Below are positions 40,217 to 49,940 of a stretch of DNA of 64,000 bases, one piece after another. Source of the DNA: Halopseudomonas xinjiangensis (GTDB lineage: Bacteria > Pseudomonadota > Gammaproteobacteria > Pseudomonadales > Pseudomonadaceae). Where the stretch lies: contig NZ_LT629736.1 in assembly GCF_900104945.1 (NCBI RefSeq), positions 2,108,001-2,172,000 on the forward strand, written 5' to 3'. The notes beneath the pieces were generated by a model, which was not told the origin of the DNA, searched no databases, and worked only from the letters and a program-made list of their open reading frames with translations. Every line of letters begins with the position of its first letter. Position 1 is the stretch's first letter. The position numbers and the translations under genes were made by a program.

Positions 40217-41035
40217 TCAGCGGCCGGCAGCCTCCATCTTCTTTATCGTCAGGCGGGTCATTTCATCGTAGATGACCTGCGGATTGGCCTGCTTGGCAGC
40301 CCATGCCTGGCGGCCGCTCTCATGCGGCAAAATCATGAAGCGATCGGCTTCGCTTTGCTCGACGATTATGTTGGCGATATCGGCCGCGGTAATCGGCGAG
40401 CTCTTCAGCAGCTGCGCGACTTGCTCCTTCGAGGCCTGATCCGGGCCACGGTAGGAGTCGAGCAGATTGGTCTGGAAGAATGAAGGGCAGACCACGTTCA
40501 CCTTGATACCCAGGGGCCCGAGCTCGACCATGAGGCTCTCGGACAAGGCCACGACACCCGCCTTGGCAACGTTGTAGTTGCTCATGCCGGGCGCCTGCAT
40601 CAAGGCTGCCATTGACGCGATGTTGATGATCCGACCGTTGCGCTGTTCCATCAGCATCGGCATGAACGCTTTGCATCCCTTGACCACGCCCATCAGGTTG
40701 ATGCTGATCTGCCATTCCCAGTCTTCCAGAGTGAGGTCCCAGAAGAAACCGCCACTGGAAACACCGGCGTTATTGATCAGCACGTCGATGCCGCCCATAC
40801 GTTCCTGACACGTCTGGGCAAGGGCCGCCAGTTGGCTGAAGTCACGCACGTCGCAACGCTCGGTGAAGCCCCAGGCGCCCAGCTCTTCGATCATTGCCAG
40901 GCTTTCCTTAAGCCCTTCAGTGTTCATGTCCGCCAGCGCCAATCGAGCCCCGGCGCGTGCGTAGCGCAACGCCAGCTCGCGTCCAAGCCCGCTGCCTGCT
41001 CCGGTGATGACTACTCTCTGGCCGCTGTTTTGCAT
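40217..41035 (-). CDS. Short-chain dehydrogenase/reductase
   Basis: A 272-residue SDR oxidoreductase. The cofactor motif TGAGSGLG (residues 11-18), NNAGVSSGG and the catalytic Ser...Tyr-Asn-Val-Ala-Lys (INIASMAALMQAPGMSNYNV, then AK) are all intact. The start was placed at MQNSGQRVVITGAG (41035), 29 codons after a longer frame, because an AGGGG site precedes it. The substrate cannot be predicted. The gene stands between argR and a tRNA-modification gene. Confidence 0.85.
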   Translation of the reverse strand: MQNSGQRVVITGAGSGLGRELALRYARAGARLALADMNTEGLKESLAMIEELGAWGFTERCDVRDFSQLAALAQTCQERMGGIDVLINNAGVSSGGFFWDLTLEDWEWQISINLMGVVKGCKAFMPMLMEQRNGRIINIASMAALMQAPGMSNYNVAKAGVVALSESLMVELGPLGIKVNVVCPSFFQTNLLDSYRGPDQASKEQVAQLLKSSPITAADIANIIVEQSEADRFMILPHESGRQAWAAKQANPQVIYDEMTRLTIKKMEAAGR

Positions 41036-41173
41036 GGTTGCCCCTGTACCGCGACGATCCGCGGAAATCGTTGTTGTATGTGCGAAGCTTGAGGACAGTC
41101 TAACGAGAAGGAGCGAGGCCAACCGGCATCATGTGGCAATATAAACGCTGCGAATGGCGTTGCGTAACGAGCG

Positions 41174-41818
41174 CTACCTATCCGAGCCGCTGTCTGCCGA
41201 GCCCGGCTTCAGGTAGTTTCGCCGATAGAGTTCTGTGCCTATCGATGCGATTTGCTCTTCTATGAGACGGTCGAACGGACGCAGCAAGGCCTGAAAACTT
41301 TTGTCCGGCTCAAGCACCTCCAGCGCAGCGACACCCGCTTCAATCGTCGACAGCGCGCCCGGGGCCGGCGCCTTGCGCAGCCTGTAACGACTGGCCAGGC
41401 CAGCAGCAAGCGCAACCTGCGGCAAAACGGCGAGGATCGGATTGAGGTGCAGCAGCTTGCGTGCCTTGCGCCAAGTGCCATCGAGCAGCACCAACTGATG
41501 CTCGCGCGGGTCCGCAGCCCGTGCCAACGATGACGCCCCCGGGCCCGGGAACAGGACCTCGGTTCGTCGGGCGGGGTCTGCGAGCTGGCTGTACAAGGCC
41601 GAACCCGGCGCTATGTGTTCGACGACATGCAGCTCGGCGTTGACCAGCCCCGCGGCTAGAAACCTCGCGGTATTGAGCGCGTGATGTCGCTCACTGGGGT
41701 GCTGGATGATCAGCATGCGGGTACTACTGTGCAGCCGGGGAATCGTCGAGCACAGGCAACGTGAGGAAGGCCGTGCGCAGGCTTCGCAGCGCTTGGGTAA
41801 CGCACGGTCGACCATCAT
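41174..41818 (-). CDS. DTW-domain tRNA-uridine aminocarboxypropyltransferase (TapT/YfiP type)
   Basis: A 214-residue protein of the DTW family, whose E. coli member TapT (YfiP) makes acp3U47 in tRNA. The N terminus has zinc-type cysteines C11, C14, C21 and C23 (CEACARPSSRCLC). Motifs IIQHPSE and DGTW (113-116) followed by RKARKLL are the SAM-binding core of the family. It begins with two ATG codons after GGAGCGA. The family assignment is solid; the exact tRNA position modified is inferred. Confidence 0.85.
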   Translation of the reverse strand: MMVDRALPKRCEACARPSSRCLCSTIPRLHSSTRMLIIQHPSERHHALNTARFLAAGLVNAELHVVEHIAPGSALYSQLADPARRTEVLFPGPGASSLARAADPREHQLVLLDGTWRKARKLLHLNPILAVLPQVALAAGLASRYRLRKAPAPGALSTIEAGVAALEVLEPDKSFQALLRPFDRLIEEQIASIGTELYRRNYLKPGSADSGSDR

Positions 41819-41870
41819 TCGCTCCGGGAAATCGTCATGCTAACTCTGCTCGCGGAGCCAAGCTAGCCTG

Positions 41871-42935
41871 TCAAAGCAGCGCCATCTGTTGGCCCGGCGG
41901 CGCGAACTGCGAACAATCCAGAGGTTCGCGACCATCTCGCTCGTTCAAACCAAGGCGTTTGACGGCAAGACTGAAGCGACGCGCCAGCAGAGCGGCAAAT
42001 GGCCCTTCTCCCTTGAACCGCTTGCCGAAGCTGGAGTCGTAGAGTTCCCCTCCCCGGCACTGGCGGACCAGACTCAGCACGTGCGCGGCCCGCTGCGGCA
42101 GATGCGTATGCAACCAATTTTCGAATAACGGAGCCACTTCGTTCGGCAGACGCAGCAGGATATAGGATGCGCTGGTGGCGCCGGCCTCGCTCGCCGCTTC
42201 GAGGATGGATTCCAGCTCGGCATCGTTGACCATCGGGATCATCGGCGCACACATCACCCCAACCGGAATGCCATGCTCGGTAAGCGTGCGGATGACCTTC
42301 AGCCTGGCGGCGGGGCCAGCGGTGCGCGGCTCGAGGGTGCGCTTGAGTTCGTTATCCAGCGTGGTCACGCTGACCATCACCCTGACCAGCCGCAACCGAG
42401 CGAGCTCCGATAGCAGATCCACGTCGCGGAGCACCATCGCGCTCTTGGTGACCAGGGTCACCGGATGACGATAACGCAGCAAAACCTCAAGGCATCCGCG
42501 CGTGATGCGTCGGTCGCGCTCGATTGGCTGGTAGATATCGGTGTTACCGCCCATGTGGATCGGCGCGCACTGATAACCCGGCTTCTGCAACTCCTGCTCC
42601 AGCAGCATCACCGCATTGGTCTTGGCGATCAGCCGGGTCTCGAAATCCAGGCCAGGGGACATGTCCCAATAGGCATGGCTTGGGCGCGCGTAGCAATAGA
42701 TGCATCCATGTTCACAACCGCGGTAGGGATTGATCGACCGGTCGAAGCCGATATCCGGCGAGGTATTCCGGGCAATGATCGTCTTCGCCCGTTCTTCGCG
42801 GACCTCGGTTACCACGCGGGCAGCCGGGACGTCCTGAAACCAGCCATCATCATGCGATTCGGACACAGTCGGGGCGAAACGATTGGGCAGATTCTGCGAG
42901 GTGCCGCGACCGCGCATGGGTTCGACAAAGGACAT
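41871..42935 (-). CDS. Radical SAM protein of the PA0069 family
   Basis: A 354-residue SPL-like radical SAM enzyme. The [4Fe-4S] motif is CEHGCIYC (Cys74, Cys78, Cys81; Cx3Cx2C), followed by YARPSHAYWDMSPGLDFETR. The start was set at 42935 because GAGGAGG lies 5 bp before it; the upstream extension of 24 codons is not supported. Proteins like this resemble spore photoproduct lyase in their core, but their reaction is unknown. It lies downstream of a terminator. Confidence 0.85.
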   Translation of the reverse strand: MSFVEPMRGRGTSQNLPNRFAPTVSESHDDGWFQDVPAARVVTEVREERAKTIIARNTSPDIGFDRSINPYRGCEHGCIYCYARPSHAYWDMSPGLDFETRLIAKTNAVMLLEQELQKPGYQCAPIHMGGNTDIYQPIERDRRITRGCLEVLLRYRHPVTLVTKSAMVLRDVDLLSELARLRLVRVMVSVTTLDNELKRTLEPRTAGPAARLKVIRTLTEHGIPVGVMCAPMIPMVNDAELESILEAASEAGATSASYILLRLPNEVAPLFENWLHTHLPQRAAHVLSLVRQCRGGELYDSSFGKRFKGEGPFAALLARRFSLAVKRLGLNERDGREPLDCSQFAPPGQQMALL

Positions 42936-43005
42936 ACGCCTCCTCATCAATACTGTTTTTATATACAGTATTGGATCGGCAGACGGTTGCCCAGCCCGCT
43001 CGTCC

Positions 43006-43039
43006 AAAAAAAAAGCGACCTACCCTTTCGGGAGGTCGC
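43006..43039 (-). terminator. Terminator between ccoM-like gene and radical SAM gene
   Basis: GCGACCT (43015-43021) and AGGTCGC (43033-43039) form the stem, with an extra CCC/GGG pairing inside; on the minus strand nine Ts follow. It lies about 50 bp after the small membrane-protein gene. Confidence 0.9.
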
Positions 43040-43088
43040 CAAACGCCTTGCGAGCCATGCACGTTGAAAAGAGGGATAACTCAGCGCA

Positions 43089-43217
43089 TCAGGGGCGTCT
43101 GGATGCCTTGCCCTGCTTCTGGCTGTCGCGCCAGATGAACACGGCAAAGCCGCTGAGGAAGGCAATCATCAACCCTACGGTGATAACGCCAGCAATAACT
43201 GTCTCGTCGATAAACAT
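43089..43217 (-). CDS. ccoM: Small membrane protein, CcoM-like (cbb3 oxidase)
   Basis: A 42-residue protein starting MFIDETVIAGVITVGLMIAF with one membrane helix and a short basic tail (IWRDSQKQGK). GGAGG lies 8 bp before the ATG and a strong terminator follows, which supports a real gene of its own. It resembles CcoM, the single-helix subunit found in the cbb3 cytochrome oxidase of P. stutzeri. The resemblance is from memory, not a search. It is not near cco genes in this window. Confidence 0.65.
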   Translation of the reverse strand: MFIDETVIAGVITVGLMIAFLSGFAVFIWRDSQKQGKASRRP

Positions 43218-43304
43218 GTCGGGGACCTCCTGAATTCGTCCACGATTCAAGATTATCCCTCCAGCTCGGGCGGGTTATTGACCAGGATCAATTAAGCGAA
43301 CCAA

Positions 43305-43487
43305 TCAGCGCTTGGGCTTCTTCTTTTTGCTACGGCGGGACTTGGACACCTTGGGTGCCGGCAAGGGAAGGGCTTTCTCGAAGGCAGCGCGTACCTTGGC
43401 CAGCCGCGCTTCGTGCAGATCATGCCGCCGCGTCTGGCGTTCCTGTTGCAGGTCGATGACGGGGGCGGATTCGGTCTGATCGGACAT
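43305..43487 (-). CDS. Small basic protein of unknown function
   Basis: 60 residues: an acidic start (MSDQTESAPVIDLQQERQ), a helical middle, and a strongly basic end (SKSRRSKKKKPKR). GGAG lies 9 bp before the start. I do not recognise a family. The Lys/Arg tail suggests nucleic-acid or ribosome contact, but this is only a guess. It lies between the CcoM-like gene and the region upstream of rapA. Confidence 0.6.
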   Translation of the reverse strand: MSDQTESAPVIDLQQERQTRRHDLHEARLAKVRAAFEKALPLPAPKVSKSRRSKKKKPKR

Positions 43488-43528
43488 CCAGGTTATCTCC
43501 AGGCTAACGCAGCGAGCGTAGCACTGGC

Positions 43529-43789
43529 TCAGACTTCTATGTCAACCAGCAAACCCTTGGCAGGCATGTCGGTAATGGTCTCGACCGGGGTGTCGGGGCC
43601 AACCAGCAACCGGCCTGCGCGCCGGCGGCGGCGCCGATCGGGAAAGCGTCCACGGTCGCGGCGACGGCGCTCCGCCGGTTCTGCGGCAGCCTCATGAACG
43701 ACTTCGCTACGGGCGGTTGGCTGTATTTCGCGCGACCGTTTGATCGTATCGTTTTGTGCACCAACAGGCGGTAGCCCTGGGATCAGCAT
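43529..43789 (-). CDS. Arginine-rich small protein of unknown function
   Basis: 86 residues from MLIPGLPPVGAQNDTI. The middle is very basic (RRRRDRGRFPDRRRRRRAGR), and the end is acidic and hydrophobic (TDMPAKGLLVDIEV). GAGG lies upstream of the ATG; a longer frame starts at 43834. Not recognised. Its G+C-rich middle would keep many frames open, so it could be a chance ORF, but the conserved-looking ends and ribosome site favour a gene. Confidence 0.5.
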   Translation of the reverse strand: MLIPGLPPVGAQNDTIKRSREIQPTARSEVVHEAAAEPAERRRRDRGRFPDRRRRRRAGRLLVGPDTPVETITDMPAKGLLVDIEV

Positions 43790-44009
43790 GGATGGCCTCG
43801 CTCGCCCGGCCCGGGCGGCTCTCAATTCGGTCAATCGTCTAAACTGTATCGACTGTGAAACGCGGATTTTTATCCCTTGCTAAGTGAATTGCTTCACAAC
43901 CTGAGCATCAAAGCACGCTGATGGCAGCGGTCGCCGGCCGGAACGTGGCGGTGGTCGCTGCGAGACGATCGGTTTACCATACCGGCCTTTTTCGAGATGG
44001 GAGCAGAGC

Positions 44010-46841
44010 ATGACCGTATTTACCCCGGGGCAACGCTGGGTGAGCGACAGCGAATCGGAACTGGGCCTGGGTACGGTACTGTCGCAGGACGACCGCCTGG
44101 TCGTCATATTATTTCCGGCCAGTGGCGAAACCCGCCATTACGCGCTGCGCAATGCACCGCTGACCCGCGTTCGTTTCACGCCGGGCGACAACATCGGCCA
44201 TCACGAGGGCTGGTCCCTAACGGTCAATGACGTCTCTGAGGAAAACGGCCTGCTGGTCTATCACGGCCATCGGGAGGACGGCTCGTCGGCGCGTTTCGAA
44301 GAGACGATGCTGGATAACTTCATCCAGTTCCGGCTCGCCAGCGACCGGTTGTTCGCCAGTCAGATCGACCCCCAGGGCTGGTTCGGATTGCGTTACGAGA
44401 GCCTGCGGCACTACGGACGTATCCAGCGTTCGCACCTGCTCGGATTGGCCGGCGTCCGCACTCAGCCCATTCCGCATCAGCTCCATATCGCCCGCAGCGT
44501 CGCCGATCGCATTCACCCACGGGTGCTCCTGGCTGACGAAGTAGGCCTGGGCAAGACCATCGAAGCCGGCCTGGTGATTCACCGCCAGTTGCAGACCGGA
44601 CGGGTAAAGCGCGTACTTATCCTCGTGCCCGAGAATCTGCAGCACCAATGGCTGGTGGAGATGCGTCGCCGCTTCAATCTTCGCTTCGCACTGTTCAATG
44701 CGGACCGCTGCGAGGGCGCCGAATCCAATCCATTCGAAGAGGAACAGCTTGCCCTGGTATCGCTGGACCTGCTTCTGGCTGACGACAAGACGCGCGAGTA
44801 CCTGCTGGAAAGCCAATGGGACATGTTGGTCGTCGACGAAGCGCATCACCTCGTCTGGCACGAGGATGCGCCGAGTGCCGAGTATTCTCTGGTCGAAAAG
44901 CTGGCCGACGCCATACCAGCCGTACTGCTACTTACAGCAACCCCCGAGCAGTTAGGTCAGGCTAGTCACTTCGCCCGCCTACGCCTGCTCGATCCGGACC
45001 GCTTCCATGATCTGGACGCCTTCCGTCAGGAATCCAGCCGTTATCAGCCGGTCGCCGATGCGGTACAAAGCCTGCTCGATGCCAATACGCTGAGCACAGA
45101 TCAACGAACCGCTATCGTCGATTTCCTCGGGCCGCAGGCTGAAGCTCTGCTCGATCGCTTCGCCGAAGGCGGCACCCAGGCTCGCGACAGCCTGGTTCGC
45201 CAGCTGCTGGACCGCCACGGCACGGGTCGCGTTCTTTATCGCAATACCCGGGCCGCTATTGCCGGCTTCCCGCAACGCCAACTACACGCCCATCCGCTGC
45301 CCTGCCCCGACATTTATGCCGACGTCGAAGGCCGCACTGCGCTGTATCCCGAAGTCGGCTTGCAGGATGAGTTCGAGCCGGTCGAGACGGCGTGGTGGCA
45401 GGACGACCCGCGCGTCGACTGGCTGATCGATACACTGAAGATACTCAAGCGAAGCAAGGTGCTGGTCATCTGCGCGCACGCTGAAACCGCACTGGATCTG
45501 GAAGACGGACTGCGCGTGCGCACCGGGATCCCGGCGACGGTCTTCCACGAAGGCATGAGCATTGTCGAGCGAGACCGCGCCGCCGCCTTCTTCGCCGATG
45601 AGGAATTCGGCGCCCAGGTGATGATCTGCTCCGAAATCGGCAGTGAAGGACGCAATTTCCAGTTCGCCCACCATCTGGTGATGTTCGACCTGCCGACGCA
45701 TCCCGACCTGTTGGAGCAGCGCATCGGCCGCCTGGACCGCATCGGCCAGCGCGAAACCATTCAACTGCACGTGCCCTACCTGGAAGGCACCGCGCAGCAG
45801 CGCCTGTTTCAGTGGTACCACGAAGCGCTCAATGCCTTCCTGGCGACGTCGCCAACCGGCAATGCATTGCAGCACGAGTTCGGTAGTGCATTGTTGGAGC
45901 AGCTCGATCATCCACAGGAAGCTCGCTGGGCTACGTTGCTTGACGAGGCCGACAAGCGCCGGCAGGAACTGGAAGAGGATCTGCACAACGGGCGCGACCG
46001 TCTGCTCGAACTGCATTCGCGCGGCAGCGGAGACGCGGAAGCCATGATCGACGAGATCGAACGCCAGGACCACGATCCGCAACTCGCTATCTATATGGAG
46101 AAGCTGTTCGATGTGTTCGGCATCGATAGCGAAGATCATTCCGATAACGCGCTGGTACTGCGTCCGGGCGAAAGGATGCTGGACGCCGGCTTCCCGCTCG
46201 GTGACGAAGAAGGCGTGACCATTACCTACGATCGGCAAACCGCACTGAGCCGAGAGGACATGCAGTTCGTCACCTGGGAGCATCCAATGCTCCAGGGCGG
46301 CATGGATCTGGTTCTCTCCGGCAGCATGGGTAACAGCGCGGTGGCGCTGCTCAAGAACAAGGCGCTCAAGCCCGGCACGCTGCTGCTCGAGTGCCTGTTC
46401 GTCAGCGAGGCCATCGCCCCGCGCACGCTGCAGATGCAGCGCTACCTGCCGCCGACGCCGATTCGCTGCCTGTTGGATGTCAGTGGCAATGATCTGGGGG
46501 CGAAGGTGAGCTTCGATACGCTCCAGGCGCAACTGGAAGGCCTACCGAAGCATCTGGCCAGCAAGATCGCCAAAAGCCAGCGCGATACGGTCGAGCAACT
46601 CATCGACCGCGCCGAAGCACTGGCGGATGTACAGCATCAGGAACTGGTGGAGCGTGCGACCGCGCAGTTTCATGCCGAGATGGACGAGGAAATCGAACGC
46701 ATGAAGGCGCTACGTGAGGTGAATCCGCTGGTGCGTGAAAGCGAGATAACCGCGCTGGAACATCAAAAGCACAGCGGCGGCGAAGCCTTGCGTCAGGCCA
46801 AGGTCAGACTGGACGCGCTGCGCGTGCTGGTGGTGGGCTAA
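44010..46841 (+). CDS. rapA: RNA polymerase-associated ATPase RapA (HepA)
   Basis: A 943-residue SWI2/SNF2 protein that recycles stalled RNA polymerase. The N-terminal Tudor-like domains (about 1-110) bind polymerase. The ATPase has Walker A DEVGLGKT (Lys182), DEAH at 276-279, and the later helicase motif [13 protein letters not shown]. The C-terminal domain is complete. The start has a GGGAG site. It is convergent with lpxL/htrB (16 bp between stops). Confidence 0.96.
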   Translation: MTVFTPGQRWVSDSESELGLGTVLSQDDRLVVILFPASGETRHYALRNAPLTRVRFTPGDNIGHHEGWSLTVNDVSEENGLLVYHGHREDGSSARFEETMLDNFIQFRLASDRLFASQIDPQGWFGLRYESLRHYGRIQRSHLLGLAGVRTQPIPHQLHIARSVADRIHPRVLLADEVGLGKTIEAGLVIHRQLQTGRVKRVLILVPENLQHQWLVEMRRRFNLRFALFNADRCEGAESNPFEEEQLALVSLDLLLADDKTREYLLESQWDMLVVDEAHHLVWHEDAPSAEYSLVEKLADAIPAVLLLTATPEQLGQASHFARLRLLDPDRFHDLDAFRQESSRYQPVADAVQSLLDANTLSTDQRTAIVDFLGPQAEALLDRFAEGGTQARDSLVRQLLDRHGTGRVLYRNTRAAIAGFPQRQLHAHPLPCPDIYADVEGRTALYPEVGLQDEFEPVETAWWQDDPRVDWLIDTLKILKRSKVLVICAHAETALDLEDGLRVRTGIPATVFHEGMSIVERDRAAAFFADEEFGAQVMICSEIGSEGRNFQFAHHLVMFDLPTHPDLLEQRIGRLDRIGQRETIQLHVPYLEGTAQQRLFQWYHEALNAFLATSPTGNALQHEFGSALLEQLDHPQEARWATLLDEADKRRQELEEDLHNGRDRLLELHSRGSGDAEAMIDEIERQDHDPQLAIYMEKLFDVFGIDSEDHSDNALVLRPGERMLDAGFPLGDEEGVTITYDRQTALSREDMQFVTWEHPMLQGGMDLVLSGSMGNSAVALLKNKALKPGTLLLECLFVSEAIAPRTLQMQRYLPPTPIRCLLDVSGNDLGAKVSFDTLQAQLEGLPKHLASKIAKSQRDTVEQLIDRAEALADVQHQELVERATAQFHAEMDEEIERMKALREVNPLVRESEITALEHQKHSGGEALRQAKVRLDALRVLVVG

Positions 46842-46857
46842 CCCTCCGGCTAGCGCT

Positions 46858-47811
46858 TTACCGTGGCCGACGCTTCCTGCGTCGGCGTTTCGGGTAAGGA
46901 CGCGCTTCGCCTTCGGGGCGCGTCTTGAACCGGCGGTGTACCCACATGTACTGCTCAGGCTGCTGCAGGATCGCCTGCTCGACCCATTGGTTGATACGCA
47001 AGGCATCAGCCGTTTCGTCACCGGTGGGAAAGTCTTCGAGCGGGGGATGGATGATCAGCCGGTAGCCCTGCGCATCCGGCAAGCGTGTCTGGGTAAAAGG
47101 GATGACCAGCGCCTTGCCGAGACGGGCAAATGTACTGGTCGCGGTGACCGTCGCGGCCTGCACACCGAACAATGGCACGAACACGCTCGCCTTGCGGCCG
47201 TAATCCTGATCCGGCGCGTACCAGATCGCTCGTCCCGAACGCATGGATTTGAGCATGCTGCGTACGTCTTCGCGCTCGACCGCCATCGCATCCGCGTTGT
47301 GCCGTTCACGTCCGCGCCGCTGGACGAAATCGAAAGCCGCGTTGGCATGCTCGCGATACATGCCATCAATGGTCGCTTTCTGCCCCAGCAAGGCGGCGCC
47401 AATTTCCAGCGTGGTGAAGTGCATCGACATCAATACCACGCCCCGTCCCGCCGCGGCAGCTTGCTGCAGATGCTCAAGCCCTTCGACATGTGCCAGCCTC
47501 GCCAGACGCTTGCGCGGCCACCACCAGGCCATCGCCATCTCGAACAATGCGATACCGTTGGACTCGAAATTCTGCCGGAGGAGCTGCTGGCGACGATCGG
47601 CGGACCATTCGGGAAAACACAGCTGAAGATTGGTTTCGGCAATGTGCCGGCGCTCGGGCATCACATGGTACATCGCCCGACCCAGCAACCGACCGATCGC
47701 CAGGATCGTCGGATACGGAAGCTGGATCACCAACCACAACAGACCCAACCCCGCCCACATGGGCCAATTTCGCGGGTGAAGCATTGCAGCGCTGAAACCG
47801 GGGTGACTCAT
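46858..47811 (-). CDS. lpxL: Lipid A lauroyl-type acyltransferase (LpxL/HtrB)
   Basis: A 317-residue inner-membrane acyltransferase that adds a secondary acyl chain to lipid A. One N-terminal membrane helix (MWAGLGLLWLVIQLPYPTIL) anchors it. The catalytic HX4E motif is HFTTLE (His131, Glu136 from the start chosen). The start at 47811 has a GGATGG site; 47823 is possible. In P. aeruginosa the same gene (htrB) lies next to minCDE. The tail is rich in Arg. Confidence 0.92.
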   Translation of the reverse strand: MSHPGFSAAMLHPRNWPMWAGLGLLWLVIQLPYPTILAIGRLLGRAMYHVMPERRHIAETNLQLCFPEWSADRRQQLLRQNFESNGIALFEMAMAWWWPRKRLARLAHVEGLEHLQQAAAAGRGVVLMSMHFTTLEIGAALLGQKATIDGMYREHANAAFDFVQRRGRERHNADAMAVEREDVRSMLKSMRSGRAIWYAPDQDYGRKASVFVPLFGVQAATVTATSTFARLGKALVIPFTQTRLPDAQGYRLIIHPPLEDFPTGDETADALRINQWVEQAILQQPEQYMWVHRRFKTRPEGEARPYPKRRRRKRRPR

Positions 47812-47922
47812 CCGACCATCCATCGAGGCAAAAAACGCATTCTACCCAAGCCGGACGCGGGTTGCGATCAGCGCGGTCAATCTATATAAGTGTGCCCACA
47901 AACCGTGTTCCGTGGATGTGAC

Positions 47923-48675
47923 ATGACAGCTGATTCGAATCTAGACCTGCTCGACAACGAGCCCGTTTTCCATCTCAAGGGTGGCATGCTGACCATGACC
48001 CTTATCGAGCTGGTGCGCCAGGAACCCGAGCGCTTCGCGCGGCAACTGGCGGAAAAGGTCGAACAGGCACCGAATTTTTTCCAGGATACTCCGGTAGTGA
48101 TCAGCTTGGACAAGCTAGGCGGTCAACTGGACGCTACGACCCTGGCGCACCTGTTACGCATCTGCCGCGAAAGCGGACTGCAACCGGTAGCCCTGCGCGG
48201 CGCGGAGCACTTTCGTCCTCTCGCACAGGAATCAGGGCTGGTACTGATGCCGCCCGGCCGTGGTCGCGAGAAGACCGTGGAGATCGAGCCGGCGCCGCAA
48301 CCCGCCGCACCCAAGCGTGAAGCCGAACCGCAACCAGTTGCCGAGAACCTGCCCGGACGGCTCATTACCCAGCCGGTGCGCTCCGGCCAGCAGGTCTACG
48401 CCCGCGGCGGTGACCTGGTCGTGCTGGCCCCGGTCAGCGCGGGGTCGGAACTTCTCGCCGATGGCAATATCCATGTGTACGGTCCGCTACGCGGACGCGC
48501 GCTGGCCGGTGTGCGTGGCAACAGCGAGGCGAGGATATTCTGCCAATCGCTGGAAGCCGAGCTGGTGTCGATCGCCGGACAATATAAGGTGGCGGAAGAT
48601 CTGCGCCGCCAGCAATGGAAGACCGCCGTGCAGATCAGCCTGGACCGCGAAACCTTGAAGATAGTGCCCCTTTGA
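47923..48675 (+). CDS. minC: Septum site-determining protein MinC
   Basis: A 250-residue FtsZ inhibitor. The N-terminal FtsZ-binding domain (NEPVFHLKGGMLTMTLIELV) is joined by a Pro/Ala/Glu linker (about 115-140) to the C-terminal beta-helix domain that binds MinD (RSGQQVYARGGDLVVLAPVS, then PLRGRALAGVRGN). The ATG at 47923 was preferred to an upstream GTG. Divergent from lpxL and upstream of minD. Confidence 0.95.
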   Translation: MTADSNLDLLDNEPVFHLKGGMLTMTLIELVRQEPERFARQLAEKVEQAPNFFQDTPVVISLDKLGGQLDATTLAHLLRICRESGLQPVALRGAEHFRPLAQESGLVLMPPGRGREKTVEIEPAPQPAAPKREAEPQPVAENLPGRLITQPVRSGQQVYARGGDLVVLAPVSAGSELLADGNIHVYGPLRGRALAGVRGNSEARIFCQSLEAELVSIAGQYKVAEDLRRQQWKTAVQISLDRETLKIVPL

Positions 48676-48821
48676 CTGATACTGTGCAGCCATCCGGGAA
48701 TGCCCGCCGTTCGTGACCTTTGGTCATTTTCCAGGCTCTTCCCTAACCGATCGCAGTGACGCGCACGACGCTGCAACCGGCGCGCGCTCACATCAATAAC
48801 AACTCCGACAGGAAGATCATC

Positions 48822-49631
48822 TTGGCAAAAGTCATAGTCGTCACATCAGGCAAGGGCGGCGTGGGCAAAACCACCACCAGCGCCGCCATCGGCACCGGAC
48901 TCGCCCTGCGTGGGTTCAAAACCGTGATCGTCGACTTTGATGTCGGCCTGCGTAACCTGGATCTGATCATGGGTTGCGAACGCCGGGTCGTTTACGACTT
49001 CGTCAATCTCATCAATGGCGACTCGAACCTCAACCAGACGCTGATCAAAGACAAGCGTTCGGAAAATCTTTTTATCCTTCCGGCTTCGCAAACCCGCGAC
49101 AAGGACGCGCTGACCCAGGACGGCGTGGAGCGCGTACTGAACGAGCTGAAGGAAACCTTCGACTACATCGTTTGCGACTCTCCCGCCGGCATCGAGAAAG
49201 GCGCTCACCTGGCAATGTACTTCGCTGATGAGGCAGTGGTCGTGACCAACCCGGAAGTGTCGTCGGTGCGCGATTCGGACCGCATGCTTGGACTGCTGGC
49301 AAGCAAGTCGCGCCGCGCCGAATCGGGTGAAAAGATAAGCGAGCATTTGCTGCTGACCCGTTACAACCCCGCACGCGTCGAAAACGGCGAGATGCTCTCG
49401 GTCAGCGATGTGGAGGACATCCTTTCGATTCCGCTGCTGGGTGTGATTCCGGAGTCACAAGCCGTGCTGAAGGCGTCGAACCAGGGTATCCCGGTGATCA
49501 TGGACGACAAGAGCGATGCCGGTCAGGCCTATAGCGACGCGGTCGACCGTCTGCTTGGCGAGGAAAAACCTCACCGGTTCCTTGAAGCTCAGAAAAAGGG
49601 CCTGCTGCAACGCCTGTTCGGAGGTCGCTGA
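48822..49631 (+). CDS. minD: Septum site-determining ATPase MinD (TTG start)
   Basis: A 269-residue membrane-cycling ATPase. The deviant Walker A motif is [20 protein letters not shown], and the C-terminal amphipathic helix ([12 protein letters not shown]) binds membrane. The family N terminus (M)[12 protein letters not shown] begins at a TTG codon (48822-48824) with AGGAAG 8 bp upstream; an ATG 66 bp further upstream would add 22 residues that MinD proteins lack. The stop overlaps minE by 1 bp. Confidence 0.95.
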   Translation: MAKVIVVTSGKGGVGKTTTSAAIGTGLALRGFKTVIVDFDVGLRNLDLIMGCERRVVYDFVNLINGDSNLNQTLIKDKRSENLFILPASQTRDKDALTQDGVERVLNELKETFDYIVCDSPAGIEKGAHLAMYFADEAVVVTNPEVSSVRDSDRMLGLLASKSRRAESGEKISEHLLLTRYNPARVENGEMLSVSDVEDILSIPLLGVIPESQAVLKASNQGIPVIMDDKSDAGQAYSDAVDRLLGEEKPHRFLEAQKKGLLQRLFGGR

Positions 49632-49891
49632 TGAGCTTCTTCGACTACTTCCGTGACCGGAAAAAGACCACTTCGCCTGCGTCGATCGCCAAGGAGCGTC
49701 TGCAGATCATCGTTGCGCATGAGCGCGGCCAGCGTTCGCAACCTGACTACCTGCCGCAACTGCAGCAGGAAATCATCGACGTGATCAGCAAGTACGTGAA
49801 GATCGACCGCGACCAGGTGCACGTTGCCCTCGACAATCAGGACGACTGTTCGGTGCTCGAGCTGAATATCACCCTCCCCGAACGTCCCTGA
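49631..49891 (+). CDS. minE: Cell division topological specificity factor MinE
   Basis: An 86-residue protein. The N-terminal part ([12 protein letters not shown], then [18 protein letters not shown]) is the anti-MinCD and membrane-targeting region, and the C-terminal part is the topological domain. Start and minD stop share one base (TGATG), so translation is coupled. Confidence 0.97.
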   Translation: MSFFDYFRDRKKTTSPASIAKERLQIIVAHERGQRSQPDYLPQLQQEIIDVISKYVKIDRDQVHVALDNQDDCSVLELNITLPERP

Positions 49892-49901
49892 CCTTCTACA
49901 T

Positions 49902-49926
49902 GATGCCGCCCGCGACGGGCGGCATC
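49902..49926. repeat. Perfect hairpin between minE and rluA
   Basis: GATGCCGCCCG (49902-49912) and CGGGCGGCATC (49916-49926) form an 11-bp perfect stem with a 3-nt loop, 10 bp after minE. There is no T run, so it is not a standard intrinsic terminator. It may stabilise the minCDE transcript or lower read-through into rluA. Confidence 0.75.
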
Positions 49927-49940
49927 CGGACCCTGAACGC

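Noticed and set aside
45282..46532. A 416-codon open frame antisense to rapA
   Set aside because: Same shadow effect; rapA motifs are complete and in frame.
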